Source: Prosapia bicincta (lineage: Eukaryota; Arthropoda; Insecta; Hemiptera; Cercopidae). From it: a DNA stretch of 64,000 nt. The translations under genes and the position numbers were made by a program. The notes below the pieces were generated by a model. That model saw only the letters and a program-made list of their open reading frames with translations. It was not told the DNA's origin and did no database searches. Each line of letters starts with the position of its first letter. The first letter of the stretch is position 1. Of the stretch, positions 14,801 through 26,040 are shown one piece after another. The DNA lies in the NCBI GenBank assembly GCA_036971475.1, contig JBAIZL010000002.1, positions 327,821,645 to 327,885,644 on the forward strand. Direction: 5' to 3'.

Positions 14801-17800
14801 ATAAAGCCAATTGTTTTATGATTTTAATCCTGATGTACTATCTGCATTACAAGATTATCAAATTTAATATATAAAATCGTTTTTATGATTTTAATCCTAT
14901 TATACTATCTGCATTACAACATTATCAAAGGTAATATATATAATCGTTTTTATGGTTTCAATCCCGATGTACTATTAACAATGCATGATCTTAAAGATAA
15001 TAAAGACAATTGTTTCATTTTTTTAAATCTTGATGTACTATCTGCATTACAACATTATCAAAGGTAATATATAAAATCGTTTTTATGATTTTAATCCTGA
15101 TGTACTATCTGCATTGCAACATTATAAAGGTAATATATAAAATCGTTTTTATGTTTTTATTCCTGAAATACTATCATCAATGCAAGATCTTAAAGATAAT
15201 AAAGACAATTGTTTTATGATTTTAATCCTGATGTACTATCTGCATTGCAACGTTATAAAGGTAATATATACACCCGTATTTATGATTTTAATCCTGATGT
15301 ACTGTCTGCATTGAAACATTATAAAGGTAGTATATAAAATCGTTTTTATGTTGTTTTTCCTGAAGTACTATCATCAATTCAAAATCTTAAAGATAATAAA
15401 GCCAATTGTTTTATGATTTTAATCCTGATGTACTATCTGCATTACAACATTATCAAAGGTAATATATAAAATCGATTTTATGATTTCAATACTGATGTAC
15501 TATTAACAATGCATGGTCTTAAAGATAATAAAGACAATTGTTTCATTTTTTTAAATCTTGATGTACTATCTGCATTGCAACATTATAAAAGTAATATATA
15601 AAATCGTTTTTATGTTTTTAATCCTGATGTACTATCTGCATTGCAACGTTATAAAGGTAATATATACACCCGTTGTTATGATTTTAATCCTGATGTACTA
15701 TCTGCATTGCAACATTATAAAGGTAGTATATAAAATCGTTTTTATGTTTTTATTCCTGAAGTACTATCATCAATGCAAGATCTTAAAGATAATAAAGACA
15801 ATTGTTTTATGATTTTAATCCTGATGCACTATCTGCACTACAACATTATCAAAGGTAATATATGAATCGTATTTATGATTTTAATCCTGATGTAATATCA
15901 ACAATGCGAGATTTTAAAGGTAATAAAGACAGTTATTTCATAATTTTAATTCTGATGTACTATCTGCATTACAACATTATAAAAGTAATATATAAAATCG
16001 TTTTTATGTTTTTAATCCTGATGTACTATCTGCATTGCAACGTTATAAAGGTAATATATACACCCGTTTTTATGATTTTAATCCTGATGTACTGTCTGCA
16101 TTGCAACATTATAAAGGTAGTATATAAAATCGTTTTTATGTTTTTATTCCTGAAGTACTATCATCAATTCAAAATCTTAAAGATAATAAAGCCAATTGTT
16201 TTATGATTTTAATCCTGATGTACTATCTGCACTACAACATTATCAAAGGTAATATATGAATCGTATTTATGATTTTAATCCTGTTATACTATCTGCATTA
16301 CAACATTATCAAAGGTAATATATAAAATAGTTTTTTATGATTTCAATCCTGATGTACTATTAACAATGCATGGTCTTAAAGATAATAAAGACAATTGTTC
16401 CATTTTTTTAAAATCTTGATGTACTATCTGCATTGCAACATTATAGAAGTAATATATAAAATCGTTTTTATGTTTTTAATCCTGATGTACTATCTGCATT
16501 GCAACGTTATAAAGGTAATATATACACCCGTTGTTATGATTTTAATCCTGATGTACTATCTGCATTCCAACATTATAAAGGTAGTATATAAAATCGTTTT
16601 TATGTTTTTATTCCTGAAGTACTATCATCAATGCAAGATCTTAAAGATAATAAAGACAATTGTTTTATGATTTTAATCCTAATGTACTATCTGCACTACA
16701 ACATTATCAAAGGTAATATATGAATGGTATTTATGATTTTAATCCTGATGTAATATCAACAGTGCGAGATTTTAAAGGTAATAAAGACAGTTATTTCATA
16801 ATTTTAATTATTATGTACTATCTGCATTGCAACATTATAAAAGTAATATATAAAATCGTTTTTATGTTTTTAATCCTGATGTACTATCTGCATTGCAACG
16901 TTATAAAGGTAATATATACACCCGTTTTTATGTTTTTAATCCTGATGTACTGTCTGCATTGCAACATTATAAAGGTAGTATATAAAATCGTTTTTATGTT
17001 TTTATTCCTGAAGTAATATCATCAATGCAAGATCTTAAAGATAATAAAGACAATTGTTTTATAATTTTAATCCTGATGCACTATCTGCACTACAACATTA
17101 TCAAAGGTAATATATGAATCGTATTTATGATTTTAATCCTGATGTAATATCAACAATGCGAGATTTTAAAGGTAATAAAGACAGTTATTTCATAATTTTA
17201 ATTCTGATGTACTATCTGCATTGCAACATTATAAAAGTAATATATAAAATCGTTTTTATGTTTTTAATCCTGATGTACTATCTGCATTGCAACGTTATAA
17301 AGGTAATATATACACCCGTTTTTATGATTTTAATCCTGATGTACTGTCTGCATTGCAACATTATAAAGGTAGTATATAAAATCGTTTTTATGTTTTTATT
17401 CCTGAAGTACTATCATGAATTCAAAATCTTAAAGATAATAAAGCCAATTGTTTTATGATTTTAATCCTGATGTACTATCTGCATTACAACATTATCAAAG
17501 GTAATATATAAAATCGTTTTTTATGATTTCAATCCTGATGTACTATTAACATTGCATAGTCTTAAAGATAATAAAGACAATTGTTCCATTTTTTTAAAAT
17601 CTTGATGTACTATCTGCATTGCAACATTATAAAAGTAATATATAAAATCGTTTTTATGTTTTTAATCCTGATGTACTATCTGCATTGCAACGTTATAAAG
17701 GTAATATATACACCCGTTGTTATGATTTTAATCCTGATGTACTATCTGCATTGCAACATTATAAAGGTAGTATATAAAATCGTTTTTATGTTTTTATTCC

Positions 17801-18132
17801 TGAAGTACTATCATCAATGCAAGATCTTAATGATAATAAAGACAATTGTTTTATGATTTTAATCCTGATGTACTATCAGCATTACAACATTATCAAAGGT
17901 AATATATAAACTCGTTTTTATGATTTTAATCCTGTTATACTATCTGCACTGCAACATTATAAAAGTAATATATAAAATCGTTTTAATGTTTTTAATCCTG
18001 ATGTACTATCTGCATTGCAACGTTATAAAGGTAATATATACACCCGTTTTTATGATTTTAATCCTGATGTACTGTCTGCATTGCAACATTATAAAGGTAG
18101 TATATAAAATCGTTTTTATGTTTTATTCCTGA
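8829..18132. repeat. Array 1: ~3,365-bp higher-order repeat, almost three copies
   Basis: Variant-by-variant correspondence recurs every 3,364-3,365 bp (51 monomers). Matched landmarks are 8,829/12,194/15,558, 9,133/12,498/15,862, 9,666/13,031/16,395, 9,991/13,356/16,720, 10,385/13,750/17,114 and 11,191/14,556/17,920. Copies differ at scattered single bases. The second and third share a one-T deletion in the TGTTTTATTCC stretch (about 14,757 and 18,120) that the first lacks, so those two are closer relatives. After 18,132 the third copy carries a local 131-bp (two-monomer) duplication at about 18,187-18,320. Confidence 0.93.
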
Positions 18133-20101
18133 AGTACTATCATGAATTCAAAATCTTAAAGATAATAAAGCCAATTGTTTTATGATTTTAATCCTGATGT
18201 ACTATCTGCATTGCAACATTATAAAGGTAGTATATAAAATCGTTTTTATGTTTTTATTCCTGAAGTACTATCATGAATTCAAAATCTTAAAGATAATAAA
18301 GCCAATTGTTTTATGATTTTAATCCTGATGTACTATCTGCATTACAAGATTATCAAATTTAATATATAAAATCGTTTTTATGATTTTAATCCTGTTATAC
18401 TATCTGCATTACAACATTATCAAAGGTAATATATATAATCGTTTTTATGGTTTCAATCCCGATGTACTATTAACAATGCATGATCTTAAAGATAATAAAG
18501 ACAATTGTTTCATTTTTTTAAATCTTGATGTACTATCTGCATTACAACATTATCAAAGGTAATATATAAAATCGTTTTTATGATTTTAATCCTGATGTAC
18601 TATCTGCATTGCAACATTATAAAGGTAATATATAAAATCGTTTTTATGTTTTTATTCCTGAAATACTATCATCAATGCAAGATCTTAAAGATAATAAAGA
18701 CAATTGTTTTATGATTTTAATTCTGATGTACTATCAGCATTACAACATTATCAAAGGTAATATATAAACTCGTTTTTATGATTTTAATCCTGTTATACTA
18801 TCTGCATTACAACATTATCAAAGGTAATATATATAATCGTTTTTATGATTTCAATCCTGATGTACTATTAACAATGCTTGATCTTAAAGATAATAAAGAC
18901 AATTGTTTCATTTTTTTAAATCTTGATGTACTATCTGCATTGCAACGTTATAAAGGTAATATATACACCCGTTTTTATGATTTTAATCCTGATGTACTAT
19001 ATGCATTGCAACATTATAAAGGTAGTATATAAAATCGTTTTTATGTTTTTATTCCTGAAGTACTATCATCAATGCAAGATCTTAAAGATAATAAAGACAA
19101 TTGTTTTATGATTTTAATCCTGTTATAATATCTGCATTACAACATTATCAAAGGTAATATATATAATCGTTTTTATGATTTCAATCCTGATGTACTATTA
19201 ACAATGCTTGATCTTAAAGATAATAAAGGCAATTGTTGCATTTTTTTAAATCTTGATGTACTATCTGCATTGCAACGTTATAAAGGTAATATATACACCC
19301 GTTTTTATGATTTTAATCCTGATGTACTATCTGCATTGCAACGTTATAAAGGTAATATATACACCCGTTGTTATGATTTTAATCCTGATGTACTATATGC
19401 ATTGCAACATTATAAAGGTAGTATATAAAATCGTTTTTATGTTTTTATTCCTGAAGTACTATCATCAATGCAAGATTTTAAAGATAATAAAGACAATTGT
19501 TTTATGATTTTAATCCTAATGTACTATCTGCATTACAACATTATCATAGGTAATATATAAAATCGTTTTTATGATTTCAATCCTGATGTACTATTAACAA
19601 TGCATGATCTTAAAGATAATAAAGACAATTGTTTCATTTTCTTTAAATCTTGATGTACTATCTGCATTGCAACGTTATAAAGGTAATATATACACCCGTT
19701 TTTATGATTTTAATCCTGATGTACTATCTGCATTACAACATTATCAAAGGTAATATATAAAATCGTTTTTATGATTTCAATCCTGATGTACTATTAACAA
19801 TGCATGATCTTAAAGATAATAAAGACAATTGTTTCATTTTTTAAAATCTTGATGTACTATCTGCATTGCAACGTTATAAAGGTAATATATACACCCGTTG
19901 TTATGATTTTAATCCTGATGTACTATCTGCGTTGCAACATTATAAAGGTAATATATAAACTCGTTTTTATGATTTTAATCCTGATGTACTATCTGCATTG
20001 CAACGTTATAAAGGTAGTATATAAAATCGTTTTTATGTTTTTATTCCTGAAGTACTATCATCAATGCAAGATCTTAAAGATAATAAAGACAATTGTTTTA
20101 T

Positions 20102-21420
20102 GATTTTAATCCTAATGTACTATCTGCATTACAACATTATAAAGGTAATATATAAAATCGTTTTTATGATTTCAATCCTGATGTACTATTAACAATGCAT
20201 GGTCTTAAAGATAATAAAGACAATTGTTTCATTTTTTTAAATCTTGATGTACTATCTGCATTGCAACGTTATAAAGGTAATATATACACCCGTTGTTATG
20301 ATTGTAATCCTGATGTACTATCTGCGTTGCAACATTATAAAGGTAATATATAAACTCGTTGTTATGATTTTAATCCTGATGTACTATCTGCGTTGCAACA
20401 TTATAAAGGTAATATATAAACTCGTTTTTATGATTTTAATCCTGATGTACTATCTGCATTGCAACGTTATAAAGGTAGTATATAAAATCGTTTTTATGTT
20501 TTTATTCCTGAAGTACTATCATCAATGCAAGATCTTAAAGATAATAAAGACAATTGTTTTATGATTTTAATCCTAATGTACTATCTGCATTACAACATTA
20601 TAAAGGTAATATATAAAATCGTTTTTATGATTTCAATCCTGATGTACTATTAACAATGCATGGTCTTAAAGATAATAAAGACAATTGTTTCATTTTTTTA
20701 AATCTTGATGTACTATCTGCATTGCAACGTTATAAAGGTAATATATACACCCGTTGTTATGATTGTAATCCTGATGTACTATCTGCGTTGCAACATTATA
20801 AAGGTAATATATAAACTCGTTGTTATGATTTTAATCCTGATGTACTATCTGCGTTGCAACATTATAAAGGTAATATATAAACTCGTTTTTATGATTTTAA
20901 TCCTGATGTACTATCTGCATTGCAACGTTATAAAGGTAGTATATAAAATCGTTTTTATGTTTTTATTCCTGAAGTACTATCATCAATGCAAGATCTTAAA
21001 GATAATAAAGACAATTGTTTTATGATTTTAATCCTAATGTACTATCTGCATTACAACATTATAAAGGTAATATATAAAATCGTTTTTATGATTTCAATCC
21101 TGATGTACTATTAACAATGCATGGTCTTAAAGATAATAAAGACAATTGTTTCATTTTTTTAAATCTTGATGTACTATCTGCATTGCAACGTTATAAAGGT
21201 AATACATACACCCGTTGTTATGATTGTAATCCTGATGTACTATCTGCGTTGCAACATTATAAAGGTAATATATAAACTCGTTGTTATGATTTTAATCCTG
21301 ATGTACTATCTGCGTTGCAACATTATAAAGGTAATATATAAACTCGTTTTTATGATTTTAATCCTGATGTACTATCATCAATGCAAGATCTTAAAGATAA
21401 TAAAGGCAATTGTTTCATGA
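20102..21420. repeat. Array 1: 461-bp higher-order repeat, 2.9 copies
   Basis: Seven-monomer units start at about 20,102, 20,563 and 21,024 with near-identical sequence. The third is cut short by fusion to the array edge. These units carry their own private variants: GCGTTGCAAC instead of GCATTGCAAC, and ATTGTAATCC. The unit at about 19,641-20,101 is a close relative that lacks one monomer. This end of array 1 has therefore expanded separately from the 3.4-kb region. Confidence 0.92.
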
Positions 21421-21470
21421 TTTTGATACCAAAGTACTATGTACATTGTAACATTATAAAGATAGGGAAT

Positions 21471-23035
21471 AATTGACATCTGGATACATTCTGATAGGTA
21501 TGAATCTATTATAAAATTGCTGTGTATGTATGGTATTTACTCATATTACAATATAAAATATAGGATATAAAATTTGAAAATTTAAGCACAACTAGATAAG
21601 ACGTGTTCCGTTGTTGAACTAATAAAGGTCTGTAGCACGGCTCGAGAAAAATGACAAATTATTGTTCCATCGTTCGAAAAAAATTGTGCACCCCTGGTTT
21701 AGGAATAGATGCAAAGAAGCTACCTCCAGTTGCCCAAACAGCATCAAATACGTCTCCATGTCCACGCTTACTTTGGATACCCATTTAATTGTCGTCTATT
21801 TATTACCATTATTGCTATTATCTGTCAAATTGTTAAAAAAGGGAATATAACGAGCTGCAAACTTATTGGCTCCTTTAGTTCGTTCATATAAAATACTAAC
21901 CTATTCATTCTGAAAAAAAACCGTGCTTTTGAAATGCCTAAACTCAGTGACATTTATTTAGACGAAACCTTATAGTAATACATGTGTGATGTCGACAAGA
22001 TGTCTCCCAGACCTACCCCAGTGGCTTTCGTATCTCGCTTAAGCCCGAAGACAATGTACAAAGTTACCATAACAGAGTCCTTGTACAACGACCACAACCA
22101 TAGATAACGGATACGTACAACCCTACACTGTTTACGGTTAGTCTGTGTGTATAAATTACATAAAATCGCAATAAAATATTCTATTTCACTGCTTAAATAC
22201 GCCAATAGACTCTGGCTAATCTAATCTAAAGCGTCCGCCCAGTAACTGTCTGATAGACTGCAATACAAAGCTAAACGCAAGACAAACATTAGACCAACAC
22301 ACACAGTTTAAAATATTAAAATTACCTCAAATCGAAAATTCCTTAGCAGTAGTCTGTGCAAAAATCAATTTTTTCAACAAGAACAGAAAGAAAATGGTTG
22401 AATCATGTCTGTCTGGTACGGTCTACAAGACTGCGCGTAGGACGAGGGATGAGCCCGTAGGGCGCAAGTTCGGTTGCCATGGTGACGGAAATCGATGTAT
22501 TCACAACAATTCAGCACAGCTTAAGTTAACACAGAGACGGAATTTATCAATCACACGGTGGAATCGTTGTCCTCTGCCGGACCCTTCTGATTGATTACGC
22601 CTACAATAGTAACATACTACGTTAAATGCACGAAGTTATTCGTATTAATGTGAACCCGCCTTTCTATCTGTTTCCATGCACAAGAACATTGCTTATTCTT
22701 ATACTTGGTGACGTTTTTCCAAAAATTACAGTTTAAATAAAATTACCCGCTTCAAGTTACGTTTGAAAAATGTAGTAAAATAATTTATCCCTCGAAGCGA
22801 TCGGATTGTTTTACTTCGTCTTACTTCTTGCTGCGGATGTACAGAGTCATGTCATCCATAATAAGTTATTGCAGCCAAGGTCCAAAAACTGTTTATTGCT
22901 TTTGAATTGTTTTAAAATCTCAAATACCGTATCTCAAATAAATAGTACTGAAACGTTAAAAGATTTTATTTTATTTCGTTTAATTTTATTCACATACTTT
23001 TACAAACACATACAAGTAAAAAGAAGCTAAATCGG
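21471..23035. other. Non-coding spacer after array 1
   Basis: Unique-looking AT-rich DNA. The open frames at 21,662-21,891, 21,954-22,205, 22,394-22,594 and 22,806-23,030 show no family motif and no convincing splice signals. TGCACCCCTGGTTTAG near 21,690 looks like a hAT-type terminus, but no partner end or target duplication was found, so no element is called. Confidence 0.5.
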
Positions 23036-23470
23036 TTAGACTCGGGTATAAACATGTTCTACATGACCTCCGTTCAATTTAAGACAGCACTCGCACCGTT
23101 CTTGGAGGTTTTGCATCATTTTGGTGAAGAGGGGTTGTTTCATGCTCGTTATACACGTGGATATTTTATCCTGTAGTTCCACGATGGTAGTTGGTTAGTC
23201 ATCTCGGAAAATCTTCATTTCCCAGACGTAGGCATCAGGTAGTGTAAGATCGAGGAAGTGGGCTGGGTAAGTAAAGCCTGTTCTAAGGGAGATGAGGCGG
23301 TTGCCAAAGGTTTCTTGGAGGAAAGCAGTGTCGTCTAAGGCAGTGTGGCTGGTACAGCTATCTTGCTGGAACCATTATGAATGAAAAGACAGGTTTCGGG
23401 CACAATAAATCTCCCGAGGTCTCCTACAAAACGTCCAAGAATGGCCCTATAACGCACATTCTACTACAGC
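23036..23470 (-). pseudogene. Degraded mariner/Tc1-superfamily transposase, C-terminal part
   Basis: Read on the minus strand, one frame gives the transposase catalytic C-terminus. It starts with FQQD (second catalytic Asp, codon 23,360-23,362) and continues through ETFGNRLISLRTG and LDLTLPDAYVWE (third Asp codon 23,234-23,236). The end is RCECCLKLNGGHVEHV, with a stop at 23,036-23,038. The two Asp residues are separated by 41 residues, a DD41D spacing. FQQD, a W a few residues after the last Asp, and the terminal GGH-x-EH match the family common in arthropod genomes. Upstream, a shifted frame gives YRAILGRFVGDLGRFIVPE, so there is a frameshift just before FQQD. An in-frame TAA lies at 23,195-23,197. 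The DNA-binding N-terminus and the terminal inverted repeats were not found. It is a dead fragment. Confidence 0.88.
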
Positions 23471-23642
23471 TGATTCAGTTTCAGTACTGTTCAATTTGGC
23501 GCATATGAAATAGAAAAGCCGACGCTAGACCCCGGGGTGTAATGAGGGAACACAAGGAGGACGTGCCCCCAACAACGCAATTAAACCCAGCTTCTCCAGC
23601 TTTGAGGCTGAAGAAGTCGTAAGACGAAAACGTTTCCTCCAA

Positions 23643-23758
23643 GTGTAAGTTAACAATTTAACAACTTTAGTTAACAAAAAGTCTGGTCGCAAGTAATAGC
23701 AAAAGTGTAATAAGTAATTTACAACCAGCTCGATATGAACAGCAACAAGATTTCGATA
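23643..23758 (+). repeat. Dispersed repeat, family E, copy 1
   Basis: Starts with GTGTAAGTTAACAATT and ends near GCAACAAGATTTCGATA. It matches 54,821-54,926 closely, including the words AAGTAATAGCAAAAGTGTAAT and ATGAACAGCAACAAGA. It lies 170 bp beyond the transposase fragment, so it could be part of the same element's flank or an independent MITE. Confidence 0.75.
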
Positions 23759-23960
23759 AATATTTAGAAATTCCAATACAGTTTCGAGGTACTTGTAAAA
23801 CTGCAAGAATGTATTTACTCAGGTTAACCATTACAGACAAGTATTATCTTATCTCTAGCTTACACATATCGCTGTTGTACTGTAAATACCTGACTCGTGT
23901 AAATACATCAGTAAATTGTTTAAAAGAAAAGCCGTTTAGCCGTTTTTTTTCAATTTATAC

Positions 23961-24395
23961 TATTAGTTCACACTCTTCCTATATTTATTTATATATTTTG
24001 TTCAAATTATCAATCGTTAGTAAAATACTTTTTATTCATCCAGTAAAGTTCAAATACATTTTTATAAACTTGTAGTTGATGACACATAATGTTATAGTTT
24101 TTTCAAATACTATATCATTAGTTAAATTTAATTAACTAATATTAGTTTTATACGAGTGAAAAACTCTTCACAAAAGGGGCAAGGTATGCAATATAGTTAT
24201 TTCGTCATATTTGGCTTAAAATATATAACATATGATTTCATAAAACAGCTGATTTTATGTTATGGGTTATGTGGTAAAACAACTGTTTTAACGCATGGCT
24301 TGTGTTTGTTTATTTATATTAATTGTAATTATTTAATAAAAAGTAACAAAAATATTTTTTTTCTTTGTACACCTAATAAGGAGTTGACTTTAAAA
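23961..24395 (+). repeat. Interspersed repeat family C, copy 1 (long form)
   Basis: Begins TATTAGTTCACACTC and passes through GATGACACATAATGTTATAG and AATTTAATTAACTAATATTAG. It ends at AAGGAGTTGACTTT. It aligns along its length with 26,689-27,120 (shared words include AAAAGG-GCAAGGTATGCAATATAG and ACAACTGTTTTAACGCAT). The copies are strongly diverged. The open frame at 24,156-24,410 lies inside the repeat and is not a gene. Confidence 0.82.
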
Positions 24396-24419
24396 ATGCT
24401 TCAACATTAGTTCTTTCCT

Positions 24420-25065
24420 TGACGTTTTTAATAGTTGCTAGGAAAACCACGCAAAGCGCTACTGTACTAGCACAATGATAACGTCTGACTTCACTTGATC
24501 ATAAAGATGCGATATTGCTAACCACCGTAAATAGAGTATATTACCATACTTCTAAATAGAGAGTGCATTTACCCAAATAGACTATATATGGCCTTTACTC
24601 TATGTTGCCTTAGCAGTAAGGGCGCTGCACCCTCTCTCGTCCTTGCTAAACTGGTTCTAACACAAGTCACAATATAGCACTCGTTTTTACCTTCATCTCA
24701 TTGGTGAACATAGTGTTCATGGTTGTGCCAATATAACTGACCACAAAAAATTTCTACAAGAGCCTTTATAACTATGAGTTAAACCCTGTAAAAACAGAAA
24801 TCATAAATCTCTTCATGTTACGTAGGTCGTCCAATTATTTTATAACAAGGCACTAAAATAATAGAAAAGTCATATTTTTATAATATTTTAAGTTTTATTA
24901 ATTTCAGCTTAAAACTACACAACCTCAAATTTCTGTGAGCGTCTTTCACAGATCGCAATACTAAATGTGTGTAGGCCTATACATGCCACCTGCTACACCA
25001 TACGTCAGTCAATTCAACTTGATTACATTCGACTTTTACATTAAAATAGTGCTTTCATTCCCTTC
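24420..25065. other. Non-coding spacer
   Basis: Low-complexity AT-rich DNA without a recognisable gene, RNA or repeat copy. Confidence 0.5.
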
Positions 25066-25188
25066 ATTGCGCGCGCGCGTGTGAGCGTGCGTGCGTGTGA
25101 GCGTGCGTGCGTGTGAGCGTGCGTGCGTGTGAGTGTGTGTGTGTATGTGTGCGTGTGTCTGTGTGTAAATGATATGTGGTGTTTGTGC

Positions 25189-25268
<80 letters not shown>

Positions 25269-25302
25269 TGTTTGTCTGTATGTTGTGTTTGTTCGTGCGT
25301 GA

Positions 25303-25367
<65 letters not shown>

Positions 25368-25415
25368 TGTGTGGTGTTTGTCTGTATGTTGTCTTTGTGC
25401 GTGCGCGTGTGCCTG
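25066..25415. repeat. Compound GT microsatellite with duplicated spacer
   Basis: Opens with GCGCGCGCGC, followed by about three copies of a 16-mer (GTGTGAGCGTGCGTGC, 25,079-25,135). There are then two pure GT tracts: 25,193-25,267 (about 37 units) and about 25,305-25,364 (about 30 units). Each is followed by a related spacer containing GGTGTTTGTCTGTATGTTGT, so a ~105-bp block has been duplicated. The alternating purine-pyrimidine sequence can in principle adopt Z-DNA. The open frames of 75-140 codons here are dinucleotide artefacts. Confidence 0.97.
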
Positions 25416-25530
25416 CTCGTTGAGCGCGCACACCAACAGAAAAACATATGATCGAGTAGTAGGATATCTATATTTTTTTCACACAAATCTAAACAAAATG
25501 TACGAAAGTCATTTAATATTAGATTCGTTC

Positions 25531-25960
25531 TATTAGCTCACACTCTTCTGGTATATATCTTGTACAAATTTTGAATTGTTAATAAAATACGTTTTTATTC
25601 ATCAATCAAGATTAGTTACATTTTTTTAAAACTATAGTGGATGACACTTGATTTTAATACAGTTGTTTCAAATATTTGTTCAATAATTAAATTTTAAAAT
25701 TTGTGGGGTTCAGCCGGATTTGAACTGTCAATCTTAATGTTCAAAATCTAGCGCCAATTGGCATTGTGCCAACTTTCCAATACCTAGAAAGATATCTTCT
25801 CAAAGAGGTATATGAACTTTTTCCCCACATTTGGTTGTCGTCGAAACCTCTATTGCACAACCTTAAACTGTTGCCATGGTTACCACAAAATGGCATAAAT
25901 AGTGCTCTAGGGTAACTAAAATAAATGTTTCTTTGTTAACCTGAGTAAGAATTTACTTGG
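25531..25960 (-). repeat. tRNA-derived SINE (family C, SINE form), copy 1
   Basis: On the minus strand, a tRNA-like head contains a B-box-like AGTTCAAATCC (plus positions about 25,716-25,727). Upstream is an A-box-like TTGGCACAATGCC-type word (about 25,757-25,775). It is preceded by a GC-richer segment with CATGG and GGTTGTGCAAT. The 3' part continues as the AT-rich family C body ending in GAGTGTGAGCTAATA. The same head-body arrangement occurs at 45,482-45,765. The A box is degraded and no full cloverleaf folds, so this is a SINE and not a functional tRNA. Confidence 0.78.
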
Positions 25961-26040
25961 AATTTTTTTTATATTACTTGTTTAAAAGACGCTTTTTATT
26001 AAACATATGCTATTATAATTTTAAATTCTCCCTGTCCCTC

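Larger units (their letters stand above)
2440..21470. repeat. Satellite array 1: ~66-bp monomers, about 288 copies
   Basis: A continuous tandem array of ~66-bp monomers. All start with the shared block TTTTAATCCTGATGTACTAT and then follow one of two types. Type A continues CTGCATTGCAACRTTATAAAGG and ends in ATATATAAAATCG or ATATACACCCG. Type B continues with CAACAATGCA, then AGATCTTAAAGATAATAAAG and CAATTGTTT. The types share the start and a TTAAAG/TATAAAG core, so they probably come from one ancestor. Some type A monomers carry an extra C (CATTATCAAAGG) that shifts length by one. Both edges fade: degenerate monomers at 2,380-2,500, and a last recognisable one near 21,420-21,470. Because 66 is a multiple of 3, two forward frames stay open for up to ~130 codons. 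These frames break at indels and at higher-order junctions not divisible by 3, so I read the array as non-coding satellite. Confidence 0.97.

Noticed and set aside
2601..21420. Dozens of plus-strand open frames (60-134 codons) as a family of small proteins
   Set aside because: They are produced by the 66-bp period. They begin and end at fixed satellite positions, recur identically with the higher-order repeats, and are broken by indels and by unit lengths not divisible by 3.
21675..21700. hAT-type terminus (GTGCACCCCTGG)
   Set aside because: A single end only, with no inverted partner and no 8-bp target duplication.
25036..25536. Cys-Val or Thr-His repeat proteins
   Set aside because: Pure translation of a GT/CA microsatellite.
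25704..25775. Functional tRNA gene on the minus strand
   Set aside because: A B-box-like word is present, but the A box is disrupted, no acceptor stem pairs, and the sequence is embedded in a repeated SINE.
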